64,000 nt of DNA from Leucobacter sp. cx-328 (GCF_014530035.1 NZ_JACVMX010000001.1:1-64000), one strand, 5' to 3'; counted from the stretch's first letter, positions 52,935 to 61,427 are shown. Notes: a model not told the origin generated them from the letters alone. Translations and numbers: made by a program.

Positions 52935-53824
52935 GCGTTCGCCCCCTGAACTTGCTTTGCAGTGCGCGGATCAAGGGCATCACGCAGGCTATCGCCAATG
53001 AAGTTGAAGCCCATGACCACCGTGAGAATGCAGATACCGGGGAAGAGGGCGATCCACCACGAGTTGAACTGCGAGACACCCTCGCTGATCATCGCGCCCC
53101 AGTCGGGAGTCGGCGGAACCACGCCGAGGCCGAGGAACGACAGGCCAGCCATGGTGAGGATCGCCTCGCCAACGCCAAGCGTCGCGAGCACGACAACGGG
53201 CGAGACGACATTCGGGGAGATATCGCGGAAGAGCGAGCGCCACGGGCTGAAGCCCAGGAGTCGGCCGGCCACCACGTACTCGCTGTTCCGCGCCGACATG
53301 ACGAGCGCACGAGTTGTTCGCGCGTAGCCTGGCCACGACACGATGAGGATCGCGATAATCGCGTTCTTCAGGCCGGGGCCGAGCGATGCGGCGATGACCA
53401 TCGCGAGAATGATGGTGGGGAAGGCGAAGACGAGATCCGCCAATCGCATGATCGTCTCATCGACCCACTTGCCAAAGTAGCCAGCGATCGCGCCGAGAAT
53501 AGAGCCGATGAGCGCCGAGCAGAACACCACGAGCAACGCTGCCGGGAGACTCGTCTGCGCAGCCATAATGACGCGCGAGAGCATATCGCGGCCGAGGCTG
53601 TCGGTGCCGAGGACGGTTCCGTCACCGGGTGCGGTCAAGCGCGGGAAGACCTGAGCGAGCGGATCATGCGGCGCGATGAGCGGGGCGAAGATCGAGACGA
53701 GGATCCAGAACACGAGGATGATCGTGCCCGCGATACCGAGCGGGGTGCGCAGCGACTTCGGGAAGCGCCAACGCCAGCGACGGATGCCAAGGTTGATCGC
53801 CTCGGTGATGCTTGGTGTGGTCAT
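52931..53824 (-). CDS. Peptide-type ABC permease (DppC/OppC-like)
   Basis: A 297-residue permease with an N-terminal membrane helix, the conserved HPLAQ-like PHDPLAQVFPRLTAP-GTDSLGRDMLSRVI segment and the ATPase-contact loop TRALVMSARNSEYVVAGRLLG. Four or five further helices follow. It is coupled by 4-base overlaps to DppB- and DppD-like genes. Confidence 0.93.
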   Translation of the reverse strand: MTTPSITEAINLGIRRWRWRFPKSLRTPLGIAGTIILVFWILVSIFAPLIAPHDPLAQVFPRLTAPGDGTVLGTDSLGRDMLSRVIMAAQTSLPAALLVVFCSALIGSILGAIAGYFGKWVDETIMRLADLVFAFPTIILAMVIAASLGPGLKNAIIAILIVSWPGYARTTRALVMSARNSEYVVAGRLLGFSPWRSLFRDISPNVVSPVVVLATLGVGEAILTMAGLSFLGLGVVPPTPDWGAMISEGVSQFNSWWIALFPGICILTVVMGFNFIGDSLRDALDPRTAKQVQGANA

Positions 53825-54900
53825 TTGACCCTCACTCTCGGGTCGACAAGGCCGTAGATGACATCGACCAGGAAGTTCACGGAAATATAAATGATGCCGA
53901 TGATGAGGCCGACGCCCATGATGACCGGGAGATCAAGCGCCGTCGCGCCCCTGAACGCGAACTGACCGAGGCCGCCCCACGCAAACACCGTCTCGGTGAG
54001 GACCGCGCCAGACAACAGCGAGCCGAAGGCGAGGCCGACGACCGTGATGATCGGCACGAGTGCGCCGCGGAAGATGTATTTGAAGGTGACGGTACCGCTG
54101 GGGAGGCCCTTTGCCTTCGCCGCGGTCACGTAATCGAGGTTCATGACATCGAGCACGCTCGAGCGGCTGAAGCGAGCGAGCAGGCCGACCGTGAAGAGTG
54201 CGAGCACGCACGACGGCAGCAGCAGGTGCTGCATCGCGTTCGTGAAGGTCTCAAAGTCACCAGCGATGAGCGAGTCAATCGTGTACATGCCCGTCACATG
54301 CGGCGGGGGAGTGACCCACGGATCGAGGCGGCCAGCGCCACTGATCACGCCGAGCTTGAACGACAGGATGTAGTAGCTCACGGTCGCCACCCAGAAGGTC
54401 GGGGCCGAGATGCCAATGAGGCTGAACGCGCGAACGATGTAGTCGGTCGGCTTGTTGTGGCGGAGCGCGGCGAGGAGGCCGAGCAGCAGGCCGAAGAAGA
54501 TTGCGATCACGATCGCGCCGAGACCGAGCTCAGCCGAGGCAGGGAACACCTTGCCGATCGACTCAGTGACGGGGATGCGGGTCTGGTTCGAGACACCGAG
54601 ATCTCCGTGCAGCAGGTTCGTGAGGTAAGTCCAGTACTGCACGATGAGCGGCTGGTCGAGGCCGAGATCGAGGCGGGCCTGGGCGACCTTCTCGGGATCC
54701 GCCGAGGCGCGATCTCCGAGGATCGCCTGCACCGGATCGGCGGGAACCAAGTTCGTGAGTAAGAATGTGACGACGGTAACGCCCCAGATGAGGAGCAAGC
54801 TGATTCCGAGGCGAATCAGGACGTATCGCAGCAGGGGATGCAGCTTCGGCGGCTGGATCCGTGGCTGCGCACCCGTATCGGTGATGGTCGTAGTTGCCAT
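53821..54900 (-). CDS. Peptide-type ABC permease (DppB/OppB-like)
   Basis: A permease with about six helices: YVLIRLGISLLLIWGVTVV at the start, FLLTNLVPADPVQAILGDRA, the loop DVMNLDYVTAAKAKGLPSG that contacts the ATPase, and LSGAVLTETVFAWGGLG. It is the first gene of the importer operon. The start is uncertain: an ATG at 55038 would add 46 Ser/Thr/Pro-rich residues and has AAGG close by, but a TATAAG element at that point (minus strand) would place transcription start near it, so the inner ATG is preferred. Confidence 0.85.
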   Translation of the reverse strand: MATTTITDTGAQPRIQPPKLHPLLRYVLIRLGISLLLIWGVTVVTFLLTNLVPADPVQAILGDRASADPEKVAQARLDLGLDQPLIVQYWTYLTNLLHGDLGVSNQTRIPVTESIGKVFPASAELGLGAIVIAIFFGLLLGLLAALRHNKPTDYIVRAFSLIGISAPTFWVATVSYYILSFKLGVISGAGRLDPWVTPPPHVTGMYTIDSLIAGDFETFTNAMQHLLLPSCVLALFTVGLLARFSRSSVLDVMNLDYVTAAKAKGLPSGTVTFKYIFRGALVPIITVVGLAFGSLLSGAVLTETVFAWGGLGQFAFRGATALDLPVIMGVGLIIGIIYISVNFLVDVIYGLVDPRVRVK

Positions 54901-55211
54901 GGTGCTGGCTACATTCGGTGCGCAGGGGTCAGGGGAGAAGTTGGGAGCGAATGGGTGATGTGGAGATCGCGTCGTTGCGTCATAGTCACTTTCGTTTCTG
55001 CTCGCACTCGACGTTGAGGCGGGCTGGGTGCTGACCATGCAACCTTATAAGCGCAGCTTGGTCAAGACATTTGTCACGTATGATCGGGACTTTGATGAAA
55101 AAGAGACCAGTTTGTGCCGAAAACGTCATTTATCTGCGGTTTGTCCCAAAGGGATACGATTCGTAACATTTCGAAATTCGGGTGGCCGGTGGGGTGACGT
55201 GTCAGCTGGGT
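54901..55211 (-). other. Promoter region of the peptide importer
   Basis: No separate gene is seen. On the minus strand TATAAG lies near 55044-55049 with no convincing -35 box at standard spacing, and TTGACC lies about ten bases further upstream. The first part may instead encode an N-terminal extension of the DppB-like protein. Confidence 0.35.
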
Positions 55212-55934
55212 TTAAAGGAGCGCTTTCAGGAGCGCGGGAAGATCCGAACGTACGACGAGAGCGAGCGGGGTCTCGCTCATCTTCCCTGAATGAGTGATGA
55301 CTAGGGCATGAGGAGGGGTGTTATTTTCCAGCCCAGCGAATATGCGCCATGCCTGAACCACCGTCATCTCGCGGGAGCGAACGAGAATCTCATCCTCCGC
55401 TTCAGAGAATTTGATGACCTCACCAAGCGAAGCGTGTTCGACGGCGGCTCCCGAGAACGCCTTGTACTCGGACGAAAGCCAGCGGGCTACCGCGTTCGTG
55501 GTGATTAGTGCCAAAGCGCCATCGCTCATGCGAACAGGAGCCTGTGAGAAGTTGTAGTCCCGCACTAGGTCGAGGAACTCCGCAGAGTCGTTTGCTTCGT
55601 CAAGCACGTTCACTCGTTGACTCGACATCACCGAAGCGACTCGAGGTGGATTCTCGAGCTGGTCCGCGATTCGTTCAAACGCCTCGACGACTCGGTCTCT
55701 AGGATCCGCGATCGGATCCCCGGTGTGTGAGCCTCATGTGTGAAGGATCAAGTTGCGCAGTTGTGCATATTCGAGAAGTGCCTCGCGAGTAAGCGCCACT
55801 AAAAGTTTGCTTTCTCGCACGCGTTTCGAGAAGGAGACGTAGTCGGTGTCAGACTGCTTTTCTTCGAGCTGCCGGTCAACCCTGTTATATGCCTCGATGA
55901 AGCGTGCGGCGTTGGACAGTCTTGGTTCACTCAT
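55212..55934 (-). pseudogene. HEPN-CBS protein gene interrupted by one opal codon
   Basis: One continuous frame of 240 sense codons has a single TGA at 55734-55736. The first 66 residues look like a HEPN-type helical domain ending in LRNLILH, which fits the RNase motif R-x4-6-H. After the stop the frame runs on through GDPIADPRDRVVEAFERIADQ into two CBS-like repeats (DYNFSQAPVRMSDGALALIT and HALVITHSGKMSETPLALVV). Related proteins carry the two parts as one chain, with an Arg-Gly step just where the stop lies, so CGA to TGA is the likely change. Alternatively the halves are made separately, the second from GTG/ATG at 55631/55628. Role unknown; nucleotide sensing with RNase activity is an inference. 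Confidence 0.7.
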
Positions 55935-55978
55935 TGCTCGGTAATCTTCTCTACGTCTGAACTGATTTGGTGCTTTAT

Positions 55979-56422
55979 CTAATCGATTTGGTCGTGATGG
56001 ACTTCGTCTCCAGGAGCGTGCGGGAAATTAGAGATCTCCGACAAGAGCTCAGCAGAGATAACCCAGGGGTTGTTGTCGTTGCCGATCAGCTCGATCAGTA
56101 CCGCGTCTGCGTCTTGCTCCAGTACGCGGAACGTATCGCCGATGTTGAAGGACACACCTTGGTCGCTCTCGGCCGCAACTGCAACCGTGAAGCTTGAAGT
56201 CAGAGGCGTGCCCTCGTACTCAGTCTGTCCCCGTCGTACCGCGAACAGCTTCACAGCGTATTTCTTGAGAGTGGGGGAGGCCTGTTGGATACCGGCGAGG
56301 GCCGCTCCGCCCGCAATTAGCAAGGCACCACCTGTTGCTGCAGCTAATCTCATTGCGTTCCTTGGCCCGCCAACTCGCTTGATGAGGGTTGTGATTACCT
56401 GATATCCACCCAAATTGCTCAT
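55979..56422 (-). CDS. Hypothetical membrane protein upstream of the HEPN-CBS gene
   Basis: A 147-residue protein with a GGYQVITTLIKRVGG N-terminus and one membrane helix at about residues 25-45 rich in Ala/Gly. A C-terminal domain of about 90 residues follows, with an SH3-like alternation of strands (YEGTPLTSSFTVAV, FNIGDTFRVLEQDADAVLIEL, NPWVISAELL). It probably shares a transcript with the HEPN-CBS gene 44 bases downstream. GAGAGG fits the second of two adjacent ATGs. No family was recognised; a membrane anchor or sensor for the downstream protein is speculation. Confidence 0.65.
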   Translation of the reverse strand: MSNLGGYQVITTLIKRVGGPRNAMRLAAATGGALLIAGGAALAGIQQASPTLKKYAVKLFAVRRGQTEYEGTPLTSSFTVAVAAESDQGVSFNIGDTFRVLEQDADAVLIELIGNDNNPWVISAELLSEISNFPHAPGDEVHHDQID

Positions 56423-56584
56423 CATGAACCTCTCCCATAAAACGTGAGCCTAATCCTAGCGAGATGGAGACAAGCCGCTTTGGTATCAGAGCCGGGTAGG
56501 CTGCGAGAAAGTGGTGGACGAAAGTCAAGCGAGACAGCCACTGAGTGAACGCGACTACCGCATGATTAAGCAAAGGTAATTGGT

Positions 56585-56722
56585 ATGACAAGCCAGGACT
56601 CATGGTGCAACAAGCTGTATTTTCCCAACGGGAGATACAGACTAGGCGGGATGTTCTGTCGTCTTGAATGTGATCATGACGGGGACCATTGGTGCGAGTA
56701 TCAGGACGAGATAGAGTCTTGA
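56585..56722 (+). CDS. Small Cys/His-rich protein (45 residues)
   Basis: An ATG with AAAGG ten bases upstream opens a 45-residue frame containing three central/C-terminal cysteines and two histidines in FCRLECDHDGDHWCEY. This resembles the Cys-x-x-x-Gly-His-x-Gly-x-His pattern of tiny actinobacterial zinc-binding-like proteins, with Asp replacing the first Gly. A further Cys lies near residue 8. Function is unknown. It is divergent from the membrane/HEPN-CBS genes and precedes another tiny gene. Confidence 0.5.
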   Translation: MTSQDSWCNKLYFPNGRYRLGGMFCRLECDHDGDHWCEYQDEIES

Positions 56723-56792
56723 CCACTTGAAGAGAGCTTTGGCAACGCTTTATTGCTTTCCGATAAAACTATGTCGATTAAGGAGAAGACAC

Positions 56793-56918
56793 ATGGAACG
56801 CGAAGAACTCCAAGCCGCGGTTGACGAACTGATGCGCCAGTATCATGCTGAAGAAATCGACGCGAATACGTACTCGCAGCAAATGATGGAGCTGACAGCG
56901 GCTGCGCAGGAGGAATGA
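56793..56918 (+). CDS. Small SHOCT-like protein (41 residues)
   Basis: The ATG has a strong AAGGAG eight bases upstream. The 41 residues form a two-helix pattern (LQAAVDELMRQYHAEEID then TYSQQMMELTAAA) that resembles the SHOCT (short C-terminal oligomerisation) motif, here standing alone. Acidic and soluble. A longer frame extends 66 bases upstream but is Arg/Cys-rich and lacks a ribosome binding site. Role unknown; such motifs often mediate oligomer formation. Confidence 0.6.
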   Translation: MEREELQAAVDELMRQYHAEEIDANTYSQQMMELTAAAQEE

Positions 56919-57263
56919 CCGATATGTCGATTCCCGGGCGCAATTGCGACCAGCATAAGTTCGGTTAGCGAAATGTGGTGTTCAACCGCAGAGATCATGT
57001 GTCTCCGTTGAACATGGCGAAAAGGTTGTTCGTAGACCTGTCGACCACAGCTTGAGGCGCTGAATCCCTCCGGCTTACTTAGTGTTTGGATGGGAGCGTC
57101 GCTCACACCCGCGCTCAGTGGGAAGTTTTGCCGATGTACGCGGTCCTGTGTGGACAAGTGTCTGTGGCGGACCCGCGCCCCGCACCATTGCTGTATCGAC
57201 TTCGGGCAGGCCCGGCCAACACCGGCTGGCGCTCGCCGAAGCAATACGCACCGGAGGGCCACC

Positions 57264-57530
57264 ATGCCAATTACTACAGTCCCACGCTCGGGAGACGACC
57301 CGCGACGCCTGCCTGACTGGTGCAGGCGCATCTCGATCCGTCGGCTGCGGTTCCTATATATGATGCGTCGCCTCTTTCGAGAGGAGCGAGGTGCCGTGAC
57401 TGCGGAGTACGCGCTCATCATCATGGCAGCCGTTGGATTCGCCGGCCTGCTCATTCTGATCATGCAGTCTGGCGAGGTGCAGGCGATCCTGATGAACCTC
57501 GTGCAGCGGGCGCTGAACTCTGGCGGGTAG
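57264..57530 (+). CDS. DUF4244/Flp-pilin-like protein of the Tad locus
   Basis: An 88-residue protein with the DUF4244 pattern: a basic N-terminus, EERGAVTAEYALI leading into one membrane helix, and a short tail. The Gly-Ala...Thr-Ala-Glu-Tyr arrangement with Glu at +5-like position is that of Flp pilins, processed by a prepilin peptidase and polymerised. The ATG has GGAGGG upstream; internal ATGs at 57360 and 57363 are alternatives. In relatives this gene directly follows the TadB-like gene, which here lies 46 kb away on the same strand. Confidence 0.85.
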   Translation: MPITTVPRSGDDPRRLPDWCRRISIRRLRFLYMMRRLFREERGAVTAEYALIIMAAVGFAGLLILIMQSGEVQAILMNLVQRALNSGG

Positions 57531-57538
57531 GGAGCGTG

Positions 57539-57916
57539 ATGCGCCGGCTGGTCCGGCTGCGGTGCCGATTGCGGTGTCTGCTGCGCGAAGAGCGGGGGAG
57601 CGCGACCGCCGAACTCGCGATCACGCTGCCGCTCGTGCTGCTGGTGTTTGGCGTGGTGGTCGGCGGGGTAGCGCTCGCCGCACACCGCGTCGGGCTCACG
57701 AGTCTCGCTGCCGAGGTGGCGCGGCTCGAAGCGCGGGGCGATGCCGCGCTTGCCCAGTCGCGCATCGCTTCGTTCCCCGGGAACCCCGGTATTCAGCGCA
57801 GCCAGAGCGGAGGCATTCTCTGCGTCACAGCCATCACGAGCCCTGGCTCCGGGCTGCTGCAGGCGATCCGCCTCACTGCTCGTGGCTGCGCAGCCGTGAT
57901 CGAAAGTGACTCATGA
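57539..57916 (+). CDS. TadE-family pilus protein
   Basis: A 125-residue minor pilin-like protein with REERGSATAELAITLPLVLLVFGVVVGG, the TadE N-terminal helix and Glu-containing processing region, then a small extracellular domain with two cysteines. It starts eight bases after the pilin-like gene behind GGGAG and overlaps the next gene as ATGA. Confidence 0.85.
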   Translation: MRRLVRLRCRLRCLLREERGSATAELAITLPLVLLVFGVVVGGVALAAHRVGLTSLAAEVARLEARGDAALAQSRIASFPGNPGIQRSQSGGILCVTAITSPGSGLLQAIRLTARGCAAVIESDS

Positions 57917-58236
57917 GCGTCCCCATCGCGATCGGCTGCGTGGCCGCGATCGTCATCTGCGGCGGAATCATCCTCGCCGCCACCCACCACTCCATCGCCG
58001 CGGCCGCCGCCGCCGGCGCTGCAGACTCTGCTGCGCTCGCTGCAGCCGATGCCCTCGCTGGCTATCTCGACGCAGAACCGTGTGCCATCGCCCAAACGGT
58101 GGCCGCCGCAGTCGGTGCCTCGATCACGGAATGCGTTGTGAACGAGGTCACTGCATCCGTATTAATAGGGGCGCGGATCCCGACAGCCCTCGGTGGGGTC
58201 AACGGGACGGCGCGTGCTGGCCAGCCGGTGACATGA
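57913..58236 (+). CDS. Rv3654c/TadE-like secreted pilus-locus protein
   Basis: A 107-residue Ala-rich protein with one N-terminal membrane helix (IAIGCVAAIVICGGIILAAT) and a region HHSIAAAAAAGAADSAALAAADAL typical of the Rv3654c-like family that closes actinobacterial Tad loci. Two cysteines lie in the C-terminal part. Together with the two preceding genes it supplies the pilin and minor subunits missing from the ATPase/platform genes at 9-11 kb. Confidence 0.82.
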   Translation: MSVPIAIGCVAAIVICGGIILAATHHSIAAAAAAGAADSAALAAADALAGYLDAEPCAIAQTVAAAVGASITECVVNEVTASVLIGARIPTALGGVNGTARAGQPVT

Positions 58237-58249
58237 TTATGGCGTGCGT

Positions 58250-58914
58250 CTAGTACAGCCCTGCGCGCGTCCACCCGAGGCGCCTCATCGCGCCGTCGAT
58301 GCGGTCGTACACGAAGCGACTGTCGAAGTCGACGGCCTGGACGCCGTCGAGCGTCAGATAACGGCCCTTTTACACGTGGCGGACCACGCCGTACTGCTTC
58401 TGGAACGACGCCCCAAATCCTAGGCTCTGGGCCAGCGCGCTCACGTACCCGTACCTGCGGGTGGCCTCGTCGAGGTACACCAGGACGTCCATCTCAACTC
58501 GGAGCGGCGACAATACGAGGACGACGCCCTGCGTCGGGTTCACACTGACGACCTGTACCTTCACCGTCGCCGGGTCCTGCCACTCCATCTGCAGGGAGGG
58601 GCTGCTGAGCGCCAGCACTGCAGTCGCCGCTTCGTCCGTTGCAGGGCCGCCAGGGCCTGGCCGCATCACCATTCCATCGAGCACGCGTGAGACGATCCAG
58701 AACACCAGCGCAACGATCAACGACGTGAATCCTAGGATTCCAGACACCAGGCCCCACGGCAGGAGTCGCTCCCACCGGCCAGAAGTCTCGAGTGAGGCAG
58801 CCGTTGCACCGTCAGCGCCAAGCCCCAGCCTTGCAATCCCTGCGAAAGGAATACTGCGAACGCGACAAAGAGCACCCCACCGGCGATGCCGACGATCTTG
58901 GCTGCTGTCTTCAA
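58250..58914 (-). pseudogene. Decayed membrane-protein gene (frameshift and ochre codon)
   Basis: A TTG at 58914 behind GGGGG opens a frame for a membrane-helix N-terminus (IVGIAGGVLFVAFAVFLSQG) that hits a stop at 58732. A neighbouring frame then carries a second membrane helix (GFTSLIVALVFWIVSRVLDG) and a soluble domain, ending in TAA at 58370. In that same frame the sequence goes on as a plausible tail (YLTLDGVQAVDFDSRFVYDR, ending at TAG 58250). The simplest reading is one two-helix protein broken by a frameshift near 58780-58810 and by a nonsense codon. The family is not recognised. Alternatively only the middle part is a real short gene. Confidence 0.5.
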
Positions 58915-59406
58915 AGTTGGCCCCCACTCCTCGTAATCTCACCAGTTTGGCACAGCGCAAGGCGGTGCTTCGTCCTGCGGCTTGACAGCTTCGAGTTCTA
59001 GCTGCGCGCTCGGCTGCGCCTGCCGTCGTTGAGGCCATCGCCAGGTATCTTGCTTCATTGCCCAAGCGGTTGCAGCCGGATTCGGGGCCTTGAGAATTCA
59101 GCATCCAAAGAAGCATGGTGCGTCATCGGTTGAAACATGTACACCCAACTGTCCGCACCTCGAAGATCAAGATGCGATGCTCGCCGCCTCGCTGCAGCTC
59201 AGGGGTGTAGTACCCGCTCTAACCTGGGCTTTCCGCAGAGCCGCTCTCATCGCCTACCTAGCCTTCACCTCACCAAACTGCCAAATTGGATGTCTCGCTA
59301 ATCGCCGTGTCCAGTTTTCGATGTTTCCAGAAAGCTGGGCGAAGTGGTTCTGTGTTAATTTCGTCGTATATTCCGTCACTCAGTGTGGAGATTCAGGAGG
59401 TACGCG
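58915..59406. other. 492-base gap before the AcoR-like gene
   Basis: No convincing gene is seen. A Cys-rich plus-strand frame at 59090-59410 lacks a ribosome binding site and any family resemblance. The last ~100 bases are AT-richer and should hold the promoter of the AcoR-like gene. Confidence 0.4.
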
Positions 59407-61206
59407 ATGAATGGCCTAATCGTCGCTTCGGCCCGACGCATAGATGAGATCCGAGCCGCGGATCGAGCGCGAGACTCGATTCTGGAAGCGTTAGATGCTG
59501 AGATTTCTGGGGTGCGCCCGCTGATCGCAAGGTCCTGGTACCGCAGCAGGGCCGCTGGTGTGGACGGTTCGACCGATCGAGGCATGTTCGATGCCGGTCG
59601 AGTCGACGAGTACACACTTAGCGCTGCAGAACCTCACCTACGCAAGCTCGACGAGGTTGCGTCGGATCTTGGCGGCTACGTAAGTCTGACTGCTCCGAAC
59701 GGGGCTCTCATCCATCCAAAGTTCTTACGGTCGGATGACAGCTTTCCTGAAGGGTATTTGCTGCTCGAGGAGAACTGCGGCAGTAACGGTGAGGGTCTTG
59801 CTTTAGAGGAAGGGCGGGGCGTCTGGCTCGCGCCTGAGGAACATTTCCGCGAGGATATGCGTGGGAACTGGTGTTTTGGCTCTCTCATTAGAGACCCATT
59901 CCACAATCGAGTACGTGCGGTCGTGGGGCTAACCTTTCCAGCGGCAGGTTTGTCCCGAATGGACCCCCGTTCGACGCTACTCATGCTCGAGGGCGTGTCT
60001 TCTCGAATCGAACAGGAAATCGCAACCAGGACCTCTTCAAAAGAGCGAGCATTACTTGATCAGTACTTGACGATGACTCGACGACGAGGTGATACTCCGA
60101 TCATCGCGATGGACGGAAAGAATTCGCTGATGAATGCCACTGCAATCTCGCAGCTTCAGGATAATGACTTAGCAATCATCGAGGGCTATGCGAAATCCGT
60201 CATGTCTTCTGGCCGATCGAGCACGGTAACGGCGACGCTGGGGAGTGTTGGGTTAGCTGAACTGACGCTGATTGCGGTGCAGCTTCCAGGTGCAAGCGTT
60301 GGGGCTATCGTGACGGTGCGGGCTCGAGGCGTTCAGCGGACACTGCGTCGTATGAAGAGCGCAAACGTGATGCCAGAAACTGAGCCAGAATCATTCGCTC
60401 TGACTCAGTTGCGTCAACGCTTTGTAGGTGCAAGCGACGAGTTCGAGGCGATGATCGGCATGGCTGCCCGTGCAGTTGAACAGTCCCGGTCAGCGGTCAT
60501 CATAGGTGAAGCCGGCACAGGGAAACGCCGACTTGCCGGAGCTATCGCTGCTCTCCGCGGCAGCAGCGTGTTTGTTGACGCGCGTCACCGCAGCGGCTCG
60601 ATGTCGTTGACAGAAGAAGTGACAAAGTCGCTCGTAGCAAGTCCTGACACACTGGTGATCGGCCATGCTGACGAATTGAATCAGCTTGATGGGATTGATA
60701 TCGTGCGTGCGCTTGGAGCGCACCCAACGACGAAGGTAATTCTTACCGCCTATCGAGCAACTCCCACCACTCTCCGCATTGCTGAGTTTTGTGGAGCTCT
60801 CGAGGTCGAAATTGCTCCGCTGCGTAATCGCCGTGAGGACATCCCGCTCTTGGCGAACGCTATCGCTGCTGATCTCGGCGATAAGACGATCTCACGGAAA
60901 ACGTTGTCGGCCTTTATGAATTCTGAATGGGAGCGCAACATCGAGCAGCTGCGCTCCGTCGTAATCAACACGGTTGAACGTGCCCGTGGTGTCGAGGCGA
61001 CAATGGACGATCTGCCGATCTCGTTCCAACGTGTGGTTTCGACGGGGCGGTTGTCCCGACTTGAAGAGGCCGAATACAGCGAGCTGCGCAGCGCCCTGCG
61101 GGAGGCAAAAGGCAACCGCCGTCTTGCAGCTTCGATGCTGCAGATCGGTCGCTCGACGCTGTACCGACGGATGGACTTCTTCCGGAGTCGGGGTCTCGAC
61201 CTCTAA
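59407..61206 (+). CDS. AcoR-like regulator with degenerate AAA+ domain
   Basis: A 599-residue regulator laid out like AcoR-type enhancer-binding proteins. An N-terminal GAF-like region (about 60-200, with LLEENCGSNGEGLALEEG) is followed by an AAA+ domain starting GEAGTGKRRLAG near residue 365 and a Fis-type helix-turn-helix at the end (RRLAASMLQIGRSTLYRRM). The GAFTGA loop that contacts sigma-54 is absent and the AAA+ domain is shortened, which matches actinobacteria, where sigma-54 is missing; it must act on the ordinary polymerase or as a repressor. AGGAGG stands seven bases before the ATG. It probably controls the catabolic operon that follows a strong terminator. Confidence 0.85.
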   Translation: MNGLIVASARRIDEIRAADRARDSILEALDAEISGVRPLIARSWYRSRAAGVDGSTDRGMFDAGRVDEYTLSAAEPHLRKLDEVASDLGGYVSLTAPNGALIHPKFLRSDDSFPEGYLLLEENCGSNGEGLALEEGRGVWLAPEEHFREDMRGNWCFGSLIRDPFHNRVRAVVGLTFPAAGLSRMDPRSTLLMLEGVSSRIEQEIATRTSSKERALLDQYLTMTRRRGDTPIIAMDGKNSLMNATAISQLQDNDLAIIEGYAKSVMSSGRSSTVTATLGSVGLAELTLIAVQLPGASVGAIVTVRARGVQRTLRRMKSANVMPETEPESFALTQLRQRFVGASDEFEAMIGMAARAVEQSRSAVIIGEAGTGKRRLAGAIAALRGSSVFVDARHRSGSMSLTEEVTKSLVASPDTLVIGHADELNQLDGIDIVRALGAHPTTKVILTAYRATPTTLRIAEFCGALEVEIAPLRNRREDIPLLANAIAADLGDKTISRKTLSAFMNSEWERNIEQLRSVVINTVERARGVEATMDDLPISFQRVVSTGRLSRLEEAEYSELRSALREAKGNRRLAASMLQIGRSTLYRRMDFFRSRGLDL

Positions 61207-61243
61207 CTCGATCTGCATTCGCTGCTGAGGCAGCTTCCCGCAT

Positions 61244-61290
61244 AGGCGTACCGCTGAGACCGTGCTTTCCACGGTCTCAGCGGTACGCCT
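61244..61290 (+). terminator. Strong terminator with 21-bp stem and U tract
   Basis: Arms 61244-61264 and 61270-61290 pair perfectly around CTTTC, extendable by two A-T pairs, and TATTTTTG follows. It is the only hairpin in the window with a clear U tract and it ends the AcoR-like gene. Confidence 0.92.
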
Positions 61291-61427
61291 ATTTTTGCGC
61301 TTCCAGGTGTACCGATCTGGGACGTTTCGAGCACGCCGGTGGGAGATGAAATAGACACGCCCCGCGAACAGAACATTGTTTCGGCCGCGAATGAAACTCG
61401 TCACAGAAGAGAACAGGAATGCTGCAC

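Noticed and set aside
53812-54762. Long plus-strand frames opposite the permease and solute-carrier genes
   Set aside because: These are antisense shadows produced by high-GC codon bias; their products are His/Arg/Asp-rich and match no family, while the opposite strand has clear permease motifs.
59090-59410. 106-residue plus-strand frame before the AcoR-like gene
   Set aside because: Random-looking, Cys-rich composition, no ribosome binding site, and it overlaps the regulator's promoter and start.
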